Source of the DNA: Sesamum alatum
Taxonomy: Eukaryota > Streptophyta > Magnoliopsida > Lamiales > Pedaliaceae
Assembly (NCBI GenBank): GCA_034509735.1
Contig: JACGWO010000011.1
Location: forward strand, 11,503,866-11,567,865
Length of the DNA: 64,000 nt
Reading direction: 5' to 3'
Below the pieces are notes generated by a model. It had not been told where the DNA came from and made no database searches. It saw nothing but the letters and a program-made list of their open reading frames with translations. A program made the position numbers and the translations under genes. This document shows, piece after piece, positions 34,223-45,953 of this stretch; position 1 is the first letter of the stretch, and the number at the start of each line of letters is the position of its first letter.

Positions 34223-35070
34223 GGGGGTAATTACACCTTTCTCCCCTAAAATGAGTACAATTACACATAGGGAAAATTATTTTTTTAGTCTGTTAAGTAT
34301 GCCCAATATTAATTTTAGTCCGGTAATTATGCCCATTTTTTTCTAAGTCCAGTAACTTGCAAAATTGATGAGATTTAGTCCTTCGGTGGTCGATTTTTTA
34401 TTTATTGACCAGAAATATTACATGGCATGCCAACTGGACATATTTTGAGAATTTTTAAGCCTATATGGCAATTGAAATTAGGTGGATTTTAATTTGAAAT
34501 GCCACCTAATACATATGGTTGTACAAGTGACAACTAATACATATGGTTGTACACGTATATAAATTGTCGTAAATTAACCAAATAGTTGTCACGTGTACAT
34601 TTTTCGGCTAATTTTCAAAATATCGCCGAAAAATTGAGTAAAATACCATAATTCGGACTAAATCTCATCAATTTTGCAAGTTATTGGATTTAGAAAAAAA
34701 TGGACATAGTTACCGGACTAAAATTAATATTGGGCATACTTAGCGAATTAAAAAAATAATTTTCCCATTACACATAGTTCTTCTCTAAATTGGTAATATT
34801 TTACCTTTTAGATTGGTATTTGTCTAACAAATAAATGATCATTTTAGTCAAAATTCAACGAATTTGTTATTAGTAAAAAAGTTAAACGAAAATTGAGTAT
34901 ATATATGAATTTTCATTTGATTCTTTTGCAAATACACAAACTTGGTAAGTTTTTATTAATGATTGGATTTATTTGTTAAACGCAAACAAAAACACTAGAT
35001 ATAATTGTTCAAAACTCAAGAGCTTATATGTAATTACATTAAATTTTGGGGTGGACAATGTAATTATTCT
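34223..35070. mobile_element. Mutator-type MITE, family F, with another MITE nested inside
   Basis: TAAATATTT flanks it at 34214-34222 and 35071-35079. Ends are gggggtaattacacctttct and gacaatgtaattattct. It was interrupted at 34260-34776 by a family E element, so the outer element is the older insertion. Confidence 0.8.
34270..34766. mobile_element. Mutator-type MITE, family E, perfect 10-bp target duplication, nested
   Basis: ATTACACATA occurs at 34260-34269 and 34767-34776, inside the family F element. The ends gggaaaattatttttttag and aaaaaataattttccc are inverted, and the arms continue to pair inward (tgcaaaattgatgagattta / taaatctcatcaattttgca). Confidence 0.87.
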
Positions 35071-35079
35071 TAAATATTT

Positions 35080-36497
35080 CAATGAAATTGGTTAAGGTGT
35101 GATGCACATAAGGAGTCATATCCATCGACGCCAATCGTGGTATGCCATGTGTCTAACCCATTAATTCTTGACATTTGAACAGAGTTAATTACAAATAAAA
35201 TTTAAATTTTAATTGAAATTTGATTGTAATGATTTTATGTAATTTAAAAATCCTATTGGAAAGATAGGATTTGAATCTATTTAGATTTCTACTAACTATT
35301 AGAACAAGTTTCTTTCATATATATTAACTTTACATTTTGACATGTTTATGGACAAGAAAATTCATAGTTCATTCCAATCATATTCCCTTATATTCTGTTC
35401 AAATTGATATATTTACAGTAAAAAAATTTTAAATTTGTAATAATAAACCCACTATATTGTTTAAATAATTATGTTATAAATGATTTGGAATCCTCTGATT
35501 CTCAATTTAAATTATTTTAAGTAATATTAAGATAGATGTTAAATTTATTTAAGGGCATGTTTATTTGGTTGGACACTTGGACTAGCTTGAATTGTTAGTC
35601 CCAAATTTATTGAATAATCCAAGCTCGAGACAAGATGCACAGTGCATGGGTCGGGATTGGATTGACCTAATAAAAAAGTTGATTGGCCCGACCCAGATCC
35701 ACTAGAGACCGGTCCGGTCCTTGGCCAGGTTAATTGGGCCATTTTTTTCTTTCAATAATGCATGATATAAAATTTTTATTTCATTCTTCTAATTTGATGT
35801 TGTAGTAGGTTTTTTATACTTTTAAAACTATAATATTTCTAATCTTTAATGTTCTACTTCTAAAATTTTAGTATATTAATTCATTAATACTATTAATTTA
35901 TTTATTTTGAAAGTTTGTTTTAATTCTTTTTTGAATTTGTTATTGTCTAAGTTTATTATTGTATATTTGTTAGTCAAATTATTATCTAAGTTTATCATAT
36001 AATCTTAACTATTTTTTTAGTCATAAATTTTTTTGTTATTTAATTTATTTTTATTTTATAAGACAACCATAAATTTAGATAATTGCAAAGAAAATACCTC
36101 AATTTCATTAACATAACAGGCATATTCGGGCTTTATCCAGGCCTGATCTAGGCCAGTCCATAAGCTGGGCTTGAATTTAAAAATGTATCCAGTTGGGACC
36201 ATTTAAAAGCCCAGAACGAGCTTAGAACCGACTATGAACAATAGTCGGCCGATTTGGATCGAACTTTTTCAGGTTGGTCTATGTACCCACTGTGCACCTT
36301 GAAATCCAAGCTGCATACCATTGAAGAGGCTCGCCAACGCCGCCACCATAGCTATTTTTCATATAATTGTTAATTCCCACCTCTTGTAACGGTGTTGGGC
36401 TTTTTGGTAATTAATGATATACCCTTTGGCATTTTTGCTTCTCCTTAATAGGTTTAAAGTCCTAAATATTAATTTGTGGTTGATTGGAAATTTATGA
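35080..36497. other. Intergenic DNA without a supported gene
   Basis: It contains a block beginning gggcatgtttatttggttgg at about 35552 and GC-richer stretches with gaccggtcc-like motifs, which look like the ends of an old DNA transposon. Boundaries were not resolved. Confidence 0.4.
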
Positions 36498-37320
36498 AAG
36501 GGAAAAAAAGATTTAGTTCATTAACTTGGCTCTCGTTTAATTTTACTGCACTAACTATCATAGTTATCAAATTTATATGCTATGTTGAAAAAATGCTTCA
36601 ATTAGGTCCTTCGGTGGTTGAATTTTGCCTTTTTGACCGGAAAATACACATGCTGCAAAATTGGGAATTTTTCACACCATGTGGCACTAAAGAATGACTT
36701 GGCACTTGAGGTGGATTTTTTTTTTATATCTTCTCTGCCACATAAGCACTTACATAAAAGAAAAAAGTTAAATTACATAAAAATAAATTTTGAATTTATA
36801 TTTTATACTAGGTTTCCTGCAACATCTCTGCATCTATATAATAAATAATCTTACACACTTTAAAATATATTATAAATTAAAATAAAATATATAACTCAAT
36901 CCATCAGCTTAAAAAGAAAAAGATCAACTTAATTAAATTATCGACACAAAAAAAATAATAAAAATGCACAAAGTTGTAGATATTTATAAATAATTATTTT
37001 ACAAATGCTTATATATTATAAAAATAATTATAGATGAAAAAAATAATTATTATTTATAAAAGATACATAAAATTATAGATAATTATAAATAATATTAGTT
37101 TATTGTATTATAGATAATTATTATATTTAATTATAAAATTATAGATAAATAATACAAAAAAATTATTTTATAAAAAATACATAAAATTATAGATAATTAT
37201 AAAAATAATTGTAGATTATAAAAAATAATTATTATTTATAAAAATACATATAATTTTATACTAATTATGTATTATAAAAAAATAAAATTATGATTTTATA
37301 TAATATAAATTTAAATAGAA
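36498..37320. repeat. Probable left half of a family E-like element followed by AT-rich DNA
   Basis: About 36485-36720 shares the phrase aattaggtccttcggtggt with family E copies. The continuation is a simple AT-rich tract reiterating attatagataattataaa. No right end was found. Confidence 0.45.
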
Positions 37321-37500
37321 CAAACTAACCCCCGCGCCCCGCCCTCCCCCGCCATCACCCCTCCAGTTCCTCTCCGTCGCCCCATAGAAGGGGGCGACGG
37401 TGCGTCCCCCCTCGAGGTGTGAGCTGGGCAACGGCGACGGCGATGACGACAGCGACCAAGTGTGCTCGAGGGGGCGATGCGGCGTCGCCCCCCTCTGTTG
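37321..37500. other. GC-rich islet of about 180 bp
   Basis: The block is C/G-rich with repeated gcgac/gtcgc motifs and sharp borders with AT-rich DNA on both sides. It resembles the islet in the Mutator-like element at 24171-25515. No gene could be assigned; the minus-strand open frame is low complexity. Confidence 0.55.
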
Positions 37501-37675
37501 GGTTGAGTTATTCAACCCAAACAGTAATTAGTACCAAATTCATGATAACATGATAAAAAAGACCTTGTATTTATTATACAATATTTATTTAAGTTATTTG
37601 GGTTGAGTTATATTTAGGTGGCTTGAGTTATTCAACCCAAACAGTAATTAATATCAAATTCTTGATAATATAAAG
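37498..37675. repeat. Direct repeat pair around ttgagttattcaacccaaac
   Basis: The sequence ttgagttattcaacccaaac followed by agtaatta and caaattc-tgataa occurs at about 37503-37552 and again at about 37623-37671. It contains an internal inverted pair gggttgag/caaccc in the first copy. Confidence 0.7.
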
Positions 37676-38470
37676 TGAACACTTGCATGTATTGGGCCGC
37701 TTATACAACCTAATAATGGAATTAAATGGGTCCTAAGTAAAAAACCACAATAACAACCTAACAAATGTTCATAGGTATGAGATGTTTTACTACTTTTTAC
37801 AGTCTATTTTTCTTATTTACGACTTCACCAATGGGATGTTTGCACGAGTTTATTTTAAGCATTTATCAATCCTTTGTTGAAGATAAATCAAAAATATTTT
37901 TTTAATTTACAGTATATACTTTTCAACAACTTGTAGTTTTAGACCAAAAATTGTAAGCAACTTCTACAACTTACTAGTGAAATCGTAAATATTTAATTGT
38001 TTTTTCAACCATTCCTCCAATTGTTTTACCCCTCCAAATTTCATTTTTATTTTTAAACACTTTTAAATTTCTCCATTGTCGAACTTATTTCTTTTTTATT
38101 ATTTATTTCTACCACAAAAGTATAAGCTACTGCGAATATTAGGGCCCATAATTCAGACGCAACCCGATTTGTAGTTTGTTCGATCGGGTTACAAATCAAG
38201 CCCAAGACACAAGTATGCTTTGTCAATTTTGCCCTTCAATTAAACCTAGAAACAAGGATCTATATTTTAAAACGTCAATCTCAACCATTATAAAAGATAT
38301 TAATATACAATTAACCCCAAATCAAATAAATAATAACACCAATATGTTAAACATTATCAAATAAACAAATTTAAATTAAAAAAAAAAAAGAAACGCCTTA
38401 AAAAAAAGAAAATGAAATTGTCTTTGGATGATGATCAAATGAAAAAATATATCGAGTTTCATGAGAAATA
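37676..38470. other. Intergenic DNA without a supported gene
   Basis: Nothing recognised. Confidence 0.4.
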
Positions 38471-39230
38471 ACATGGCTAAGGGCATATGGGATCCCAAAC
38501 CTATGTTTACTTGAAAAAGAATCAAGGCCCGTTATAATAAAAGATGAATCCAAGATTGAAAATTAGGGCAAGTTATAATTTATGCATTGGTCCATATAGC
38601 CATTCTATTGAGTATTATATTTACTTTAATATCCTCAAGTGTAGAAAGCATTAAAATTTTTTCCTAGAGTCGGTTTATATTAGCCTACAATCCGACAACA
38701 TATCATAATAAGTAAATAAAATATTATATTAGCTTATAACCATTTATCCCAAATAATATCATTCATTAATCTATCACATCATAATCACATCCAAAGTAGT
38801 AAACATGCCTTTAGGGGCATGTTTATTACTCATGATTAGGCTTAATTTATAGCTCAATCTCAAACATATGTTTACTTGAAAAAGTATGGGCCCATCAAGG
38901 GCCCGTTATAATAAATGATAAATCCATGATTTGAATACCACCTCTTGAGGTGGTACTCAAATTCAAATCATCCGAAAATTGGGTCAAGTTATAATTTGTG
39001 CATTGGTCTATATAGCATTTCTATTGAGTTTTATATTTACTTTAATACCCTCAAGTGTAGAAAAACTTACAATTTTCCCCTAGAATCGGTGTATATTAGC
39101 CTACAATCCTATAACATATCATAGTAAGTAAACAAAATATAACATTAGCCTACAACCATTTATCCCAAACAATATCGTTCATTAATCTATCACATCATAA
39201 TCACATCCAAAGTAGTAAACATGCCCTGAG
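38471..39230. repeat. Tandem pair of MITE-like repeats with gggcatgttta ends
   Basis: Two related units, about 38471-38812 and 38815-39227, share nearly all their sequence (tatgtttacttgaaaaag, atctatcacatcataatcac, agtagtaaacatgcc). The second has inverted ends ggggcatgtttattact and agtagtaaacatgccc. The end sequence suggests a Harbinger- or hAT-type miniature element, but no target duplication is clear. Confidence 0.65.
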
Positions 39231-39672
39231 TACCATATTAAATGAGTGATAGGATTATCTTGAATTAAATGAATAACTAAAAAGTCCCCTATAAACTGTA
39301 AGGTGTTTACTTAAGCAAGAATGGTTGTATTATTCTTAGGAATTAGTTATACCACCTCCTTTGGTGGTATTATTTATGCAACCGAAACAATAAATAGTAT
39401 AAAGCTTTGGTTTTATATCAAACCCCATACAACAAAGTAAATATTTTATTAACCTATACTTAATTTTTTATTCAGACTAATACACCGAATTAAACGAGGC
39501 TTTAATGTACCGGACTGTGCTTTTTAATCACAAGATTTAGGACGAAGCTCGAAGTACTGCTTGACCTAAACACTGGGAAGACTTTGAAGCTCTCAAGGTA
39601 CACTAGATCGTAACTGGTCTTTTTATCTTTTGTTCTACTTGTAATCAATCTAATCAAACCCAATATTATTCA
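39231..39672. other. Intergenic DNA without a supported gene
   Basis: Nothing recognised. Confidence 0.35.
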
Positions 39673-40835
39673 ATCAATGTTTTGACACCCAACCCAGTCT
39701 GTGTGGTTGGACCGCCCGAACCGTCACATGGACCACAGAATCGGCCGTATAAAACCTGAAAACCAGACCAGCCAAAAAATTGCTTTTTCTTTTTTTTTTT
39801 TGTTTTTGAAAATTGCTCGACCCAGTGGTTCAATCGGTGAACCGTTTGATCCGGTGCTGGGTTGATTGAACCGGTCGGGTCAATATCCTATATAATATAT
39901 TATAAAATCCCTAATTTCTCTCCCCTATTTTCAATTTCTTAGCATTTAACAACACCGACAATATGTGTATAGTGTATACGGTAGATTGTAGAAGGTGGAT
40001 AGATTAGATAGTAATGATGGGTTGGAAATGTTTAAATTTAAGCTTAGATTAGTTTTCTTAAATTTGGAAATATTATTTTTCTTAAGCTTAAATTATTTTT
40101 GTTAACTGTTAAGTGTGAAAATATTAAATTTAAATTTTAGATTTGTGACATTTGTCAATTGATTTTAGTTAAATAAAAGAATGTTCGTTACTTCATTTCT
40201 TTTCCTTTTTTGTTTTGTTTTTTTATTTTGCTCATTTAACTAAAAAAATCGAAATATTCTTCTTTGTACAATGTTTCTTGTATTTGATGTTTATTAGTTT
40301 GTTTTTAAAATTATTTTATTATAATTATATATCATATTGAACAATTAATGTCAAATAAAAAGAGTGAAACTAAAAAAAAGATACGTTGTTAAGTATATTA
40401 ATATTATTTATTATTTAATATTATTTTTAAATTATTAATAATTAGGATAAATTATATTGACACCCCCAGATGTTAGACCTAATTACACAAAACACCCGTA
40501 GCTTTTGTGAAATTACAGCTACACCCCCTTGAAGGGTGTGAGTGTAATGTTTTACAGGGGGTATTAGCGTAAGCTTTGCCTTTGAATAGAGGGTGTAGTT
40601 GTAATACAATTACAACCTTAGGGGCTACAGCTGTAATTTCACAAAAGACATAGGGTGTTTGTATAATTGATCCTAACCTCAGAAAGTGTCACTATAATTT
40701 ACCCTAATATTATTTATGACGTCATTGGTCCGACCACTATTAACCCAACGGTTGAATCAGCAACTTGTAATCCACTTAATTTTTCCAATTCAATGAACTG
40801 TTCGAGTTTTGGAACATTGATCCCAATGAACTAAT
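39673..40835. repeat. Possible DNA-transposon remnant with a nested family A element
   Basis: The left end atcaatgttttgacacccaa is inversely related to the right end gttttggaacattgatccc, and both sides carry accggttc/gaaccgg-like motifs. A family A element at 40445-40704 sits inside. The interpretation is tentative. Confidence 0.45.
40445..40704. repeat. Foldback miniature element, family A, third copy
   Basis: It runs from ggataaattatattgacacc to agtgtcactataatttaccc and contains the same inner arms as copies at 6993 and 9034. Flanking bases are similar but not a clean duplication. Confidence 0.68.
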
Positions 40836-41333
40836 ATTCATATATGCAAATCAACCCAACCCAAATGTATTATTAATAGATATGGATCTATATGATCACT
40901 ACAAATTAAAAAATATCCCACTACTTAAAGAATGTCTTCTTCACAAATTAAAGTTATAATATCCACAAGCAATTCTTTTTATAGTACTCAAACATGTGTA
41001 CTTTAATGGCATGCAGCAAAATAAGCTGCTTTAGAAACCAAAAAGTCAATGCTGATCCATCAATTAAATCTTCCTCCACCAATACTAGTGATAGACACTT
41101 GTCATGATTTTTGAGCTTGAATTCTTGGGAAAAAGAATCCACCCATATTAGCCACCAGTTTATATTAGAAAAATAATTGACTTATATGTCTTCCAAATCC
41201 TTTCCAAAAGTGATAGGATTCAATTTTTTGTTGGAAATTTTATTATATTCTTTTGTTATATTTAACAGATATATATTAAGTGTAAAAAACTTATTTCATG
41301 TGTTTATTTGAAAAAATAATCAGTTTATATAGG
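40836..41333. other. Intergenic DNA without a supported gene
   Basis: Nothing recognised beyond short unsupported open frames. Confidence 0.35.
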
Positions 41334-41756
41334 ATTAAATGTATTTTTGGTCTAATAACATAAGTTTTTTAGCGTATTCATTCTTTAATTTTCTAAGATG
41401 GAATTTTGATTCTGCATCTTTTTATTTTCACGATTTCAATCCTTTTTTTTTGTCCAAATTCACCTCGATCCACTTGAGAAAAGAGTAAATTAAGTTCCGA
41501 TGAAAAAAGGGACTGAAGTCGTGAAAATTTAAAAGAAGCAAGACCACAATGCTATTCTAGAAAGTTAAAGGACAAAAATACTGGACAATAGTCCTAATTT
41601 TAAGAGGTCATGTGCGATGTACATGCATTTTTATATATAGCGAAAAGGGTGAATTCTGGCTAAAAAAAGGATTGAAATTTTAAAAATTTAAAAGATGTAA
41701 GATCAAAATGCTATCTTAAAATGTTAAAGACGAAAACACAAAATATCCTAAATAAC
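41334..41756. repeat. Family D foldback element, degenerate
   Basis: The left arm gattaaatgtatttttggtc and internal phrases (ttttcacgatttcaatcctt, agaaagttaaaggacaaaaa) match family D. The right terminus is eroded near an (AT)n tract. Confidence 0.6.
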
Positions 41757-41776
41757 TGCATGTACATGATGCATGT

Positions 41777-41861
41777 TTATATATATATATATATAAATGC
41801 ATCCTAATATAAAATTATATATGATGCATGTTTATATATATATATATATATATATATTTTG
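41777..41861. repeat. Duplicated segment with two (AT)n tracts
   Basis: The motif gatgcatgtttatatata followed by an AT run occurs twice, at about 41768-41797 and 41822-41859. Confidence 0.8.
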
Positions 41862-42133
41862 TTTAGTACAGTGCAAGATGCATTACAGATTTTTAATAAA
41901 AATTTCAGTCTGATGTGCGCTATATAGAATGAATAAATGTGAATCAAAATACACGGCTTTAGAGAAAGAAAATTTATTACTATAGAAATAGAAAATATGC
42001 TCATACATAGGTAAAATTCAAATGAGAAATCTATTAGTTATAGAGTCTTTAAGACTTGAAATTTTATCACTTAAATGATTATAAATTCCATCAATGGAAG
42101 TAACAAACAAAAACAAAAAAAAAAAAAAGTTTT

Positions 42134-42375
42134 CCCTACATTATAAATAATCACGGTTTACAAATTATGGTAAATTAATACTTTTAATCACGATCAAACA
42201 AAATCAAAACAAAAATTTAATTTTTACCATGATTAATCAATATTCGCCATGGTTTTAAGCAATAGCCAAAATATTTGTAATGATTTTGACCATGACTAAT
42301 GTTTGAGCCACACTTGCAAAAACAATGGGTAATGATCGTTGCGAAGTCGTGATAAATTTGAATTTACCATGAATT
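42134..42375. repeat. Family M repeat, related inverted copy near 55430
   Basis: This stretch is the reverse-complement relative of 55430-55703; matching phrases include accatgattaatcaatatt and the inverse aatattgattaaccatgac. The other copy ends in gtagtg, suggesting a CACTA-derived miniature element. Confidence 0.5.
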
Positions 42376-42743
42376 TTTTTCTTTTGACTATAGTAATTAA
42401 CCGTTAGCGATTTTTTTTTATTTTTTATTTTTTTTTTTATTTAGTGAACTCAACATGACTCCAAAATTAGGTGGAAATATTTTTAAATGTGAAAATTATT
42501 ACTTACAACCTTAACAAGCGCCGTTAACTTTTGACAATTAATTGCAAGTAATTAATAATGTTGAAGAAAATCAAACCTCATAGTATATATTATTATCATA
42601 AAACCCTAATAAATAGTACATCACAGACCACTACTGCTTTATTTCACCCTCAAATAACACACAACACACACTCAACCTTATTTTTCACTAAACATATTAA
42701 CGTACACACACATGCATTTCTTGTCCAATCCCTGACAGGCCCT

Positions 42744-43181
42744 TCACCCATGGTAGCCTCCTGATCCAGCTCGAGACCCGGCCCGTGATCCGGCAGACGA
42801 GCCCGCTTCTGACCCTGCACCACCCGAACCCGACCCTGCACGTGATCCAGCATACGACCCTGCGGACGACCCGGCTTCTGAGCCAGCATTGCCACCACCT
42901 GAACCAGAACTCGAACTTGAACTTGAACTCGAGCTCGAACTAGAACCAGAACTAGCCCCGCCACCGGAGCCAGACCCAGAACCCGCCCCGGCTCCTGATC
43001 CACCACCACCGCCACCGCCTCCTAAACCAATGCCGGCACCTACACCGACACCGACTCCAACCCCACCGCCTAAGTCCACGCCCAGGTCCTTTCTTGCAAC
43101 TCGGCATTCAGAAACCTTTGCAAGAGCTGTTAACATCATGAGCATAGCAAGGAGAACAAATGACTTCAAGAATTTCGCCAT
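42744..43181 (-). CDS. Secreted glycine-rich protein with a polyserine tract
   Basis: A 145-residue frame starts at ATG 43179-43181. Residues 1-26 form a signal peptide (MAKFLKSFVLLAMLMMLTAL followed by AKVSEC). After that comes RVARKDLGVDLGGG, then a Gly/Val-rich stretch, a Gly/Ser/Ala stretch, a run of 13 Ser, and repeated GSEAGSSAGS/SRAGS units to the end. Such proteins are usually exported to the cell wall or apoplast; the role of this one is unknown. A TATA box lies 119 bases upstream. A dead paralogue sits at 60285-60726. The Pro/Glu-rich frame on the other strand is a shadow. Confidence 0.88.
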   Translation of the reverse strand: MAKFLKSFVLLAMLMMLTALAKVSECRVARKDLGVDLGGGVGVGVGVGAGIGLGGGGGGGGSGAGAGSGSGSGGGASSGSSSSSSSSSSSSSGSGGGNAGSEAGSSAGSYAGSRAGSGSGGAGSEAGSSAGSRAGSRAGSGGYHG

Positions 43182-43299
43182 TGTTCTTAGCTAGTAAGAT
43201 TCCTTAATTAGTAGAGCAAAAAAGAAAGTGTATCTTACACTGTTTTCTTGGGTAATGGTGTTTAGGGTTTTTGTGGTGAATGTCAGAATGCAGACATCC

Positions 43300-43307
43300 T
43301 ATTTATA
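43300..43307 (-). promoter_or_regulatory. TATA box of the glycine-rich protein gene
   Basis: The minus strand reads TATAAATA here, in the context ACTATAAATAGG, 119 bases before the ATG. That leaves room for a 5' UTR of about 85-90 bases. Confidence 0.75.
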
Positions 43308-43802
43308 GTTGTGGATGCTAAGGTTTAGGGCTAACACGTTGCTTGATTGAGATGAATGGTGCTGGCCCAAGAACTCCACTAACGAAGTGGAGCTTTGATT
43401 GCAATTGACTTTGATGTATCATTATATCGGGGAATTTTAGATTCAATTTGGTTCGGTCGGACTTAAATCAATTATATGGCAAGTACAATACACTTGTCAT
43501 GTGATTGGTGTACAGTTCAAGAAAAGTGACCAATCACATAATAAATATATCACACTTGCTATATAATTTATTTGGTTCGATCAAACCTGATTGGACTAGA
43601 ATTTTCCCTTTATATGTTAATCATATGATCTTTGTATCATGGTATGTTGTATTCTTTTAGCAGTAAAAATGTTGTCACGCGGTTTCTTGAATTGGATTGA
43701 GTTAAGAATAGAGGACATGATTGCTTGGAACTTGGAAGCTTCCGGATATGAGAATGATGCTTGACACTTGGTTTTTTCACGAAGGAGTTTATTAGCATGG
43801 TG
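43308..43802. other. Upstream flank of the glycine-rich gene
   Basis: Likely promoter region on the minus strand. It contains an inverted relation between gcaagtacaatacacttgtc and tcacacttgctatataattt around 43480-43570. No gene seen. Confidence 0.4.
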
Positions 43803-43812
43803 GAGAAAATTA

Positions 43813-44266
43813 GGCTTAAATGTATATTTGGTTTCGTAATTTAGATTATTTAGTGTTTTCATTTTTAACTTTTTAGGATAGCATTTTTGTCCTTTATCTT
43901 TTTAATTCTCATGATTTTAGTCATTTTTTCGTCGGAGTTCACTATTATCGCTGGAAAAATGCATGTGCCTCTTACGTGATATTTTTAAATTGGGGGTTTT
44001 TGTTCCTATTGACCCATTTCTGCAAGTATTTTTATCCTTATACTTTTTAGAGTAGCATTTTGGTCCTGTATCTTTTCATTTTTCGCGATTTTTATCCTTT
44101 TTTTTGCCAGAGTTCACTCTTCTCGCCGGTGGAGGTGAACTCCACCGAACAAAAGGACTGAAATCACGAAAATTAAAAATATGTAGGACCAAAATGTTAT
44201 TCTAGAAAGTTAAAAGACGAAAACGCCAAATGACTTAAGTTACAAGACTAAAAATGCATTTAACCC
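43813..44266. mobile_element. Mutator-type MITE, family D, perfect 10-bp target duplication
   Basis: GAGAAAATTA flanks it at 43803-43812 and 44267-44276. The ends ggcttaaatgtatatttgg and aaaaatgcatttaaccc are inverted. Its body matches the copies at 10780 and 11941 (gtcggagttcactattatcg, ctcttacgtgatattttt). Confidence 0.86.
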
Positions 44267-44489
44267 GAGAAAATTATGTTTGAGCAATCTTTGTAATTAG
44301 TTTAATTTGTGTTTGGATTGGGGTTTTTGGGATCCTAATTTTTGTTTTTAATAAAAAAAATTGTAATTTACGTCCCCACAAATTAATGATTATGGTGCTG
44401 GCTTTTTTTTTATTTTTAATACGGCCGCTACAACAAATATAATATTGCTGATAAAATCTCAAGTAATAATTTTAAAGATGTTACTTAAA

Positions 44490-44509
44490 ATATATATATA
44501 TATATATAT
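44490..44509. repeat. (AT)n microsatellite
   Basis: Uninterrupted alternating AT. Confidence 0.9.
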
Positions 44510-44626
44510 TAATATTAAGTAATAGTAATTTGAATTTTATTATAATATAATTATTAGTGACAAATATTGTGCATAAAATAGTCATCGTAAATAATAGTGA
44601 CATGCTAATAAGGCCTTGTTTGATCG

Positions 44627-44894
44627 CACTACAAGAAAATAGCTTAATGAAAAAATTTGTTGCTGAAATCAGCGTCGAGTTAATTAGCAAGTAAAATTCT
44701 CGTTGTTAATCTACACTCCTTGATATATATTTTAAACAACTCGTTGCTAAATTTGTCAGGTAGTAAATTTTTGTTGCTAAATTCAGCAAGTAAATTTCTT
44801 ATATTAAATAACGTCGATTAGCAATGAGAATTATACTTGCTAATTAGTTCGACCCTGATTTTTTTCGTTGCTAATGAATGATTTTCTTGTAGTG
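44627..44894. mobile_element. CACTA-derived miniature element, family K
   Basis: Terminal inverted repeats CACTACAAGAAAAT and ATTTTCTTGTAGTG are intact, and the body shares ttagcaagtaaaatt and taaatttcttatattaaata with copies at 9895 and 59764. The flanking trinucleotides do not match, so the duplication was lost or misread. Confidence 0.78.
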
Positions 44895-45189
44895 TTAGTA
44901 AGATTCGAGGCCTCACAATTTTTTGATATTTAAGTTTCACGAATGTGGGTACATATATACGTACTTAACTTTATAAAAACTTCTTATTTCTTTGTCCCAT
45001 TTGATAAATATCTACTTAGTAGCAAGATTATTATGATACGCTCCCTGAATGTTAGTTTAGTTACAAACTATATATTTTTTTCCCTTTAAAAATATTAAAA
45101 AAATTTCCATTTCGAATTTACAACAATTACCTACCACCCCTCCTTACTAGGGTTCTAGATCAAAATAATGATGTCGGTTATAAAATATT

Positions 45190-45570
45190 GACAAAAATAC
45201 ATTTTTAGTTCTGTAGTTTTAGGTCTTTAACACTTTTGGTCCGATAACTTACTTCATTTACACATTTAGTTCTTTTTTTGATGAATTTAGTCCAATACAT
45301 CAGATTTGGTCATTTTTTGGCAAAATTAGTCATGTTTGACAAATTTGGCTCTGACAACATATATATAGTTACAGGATCAAAAATGATATTTACTCGAGTG
45401 GGAATATGATCAAAATTGTCAAGACATGACTAAATTTGTCAAAAAATGACAAAATATGAGATGTTCGACATTAAATTTGTCAAAAAAGGACTAAATGTGT
45501 AAGTGGAGTAAGTTACAATACCAAAAATGCTAACGGCCTACAGTGACAGGACCAAAAATATAATTTTGCC
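45190..45570. mobile_element. Mutator-type MITE, family J, perfect 9-bp target duplication
   Basis: TAAAATATT occurs at 45181-45189 and 45571-45579. The arms gacaaaaatacatttttagt and ggaccaaaaatataattttg are inverted relatives, and inner segments pair (tttggtcattttttggcaaa / tttgtcaaaaaatgac). Confidence 0.84.
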
Positions 45571-45654
45571 TAAAATATTTGATTATGTCTTTCTAAATTA
45601 CTCTTAGCTAGTACCTTATCAATTAATTAGAAATATGTTCTCTAGTTAATTTTC

Positions 45655-45953
45655 TGATCAAAAGTTGAAGCTAGATCAAACACGGCCATGGTAAAGGATG
45701 AAAGCAAGAAGATGAACAATAGAAGAGTAAAGTGTAATTGCCTAATCGAACTTCACGTGTGTATCAGCTCAACTTAACTAAGCAGTATTTATAGTCGACC
45801 TAAACAAGTTGTAAACTGCCATTAACAACTTAACTTCTGTAACTGCTACTTAACTAAACTTCCACTGGAAGAAGTGCTAACTACTGGAAGAATCGTGAAT
45901 GAGCGTACACAAGCCCCAACTATTTCAAAATCCAAAGAAACGAATTACACTTA
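45655..45953 (-). repeat. Copia 3' LTR, distal part
   Basis: It matches the 5' LTR from tgatcaaaagttgaagctag to the insertion point at ttacactta. The remainder is found after the CACTA element at 50585-50644. Confidence 0.9.

Noticed and set aside
42889..43194. A 101-codon plus-strand frame rich in Pro and Glu
   Set aside because: It is the antisense of the Gly/Ser-rich coding sequence of the secreted protein gene; low-complexity codons on one strand create an open frame on the other.
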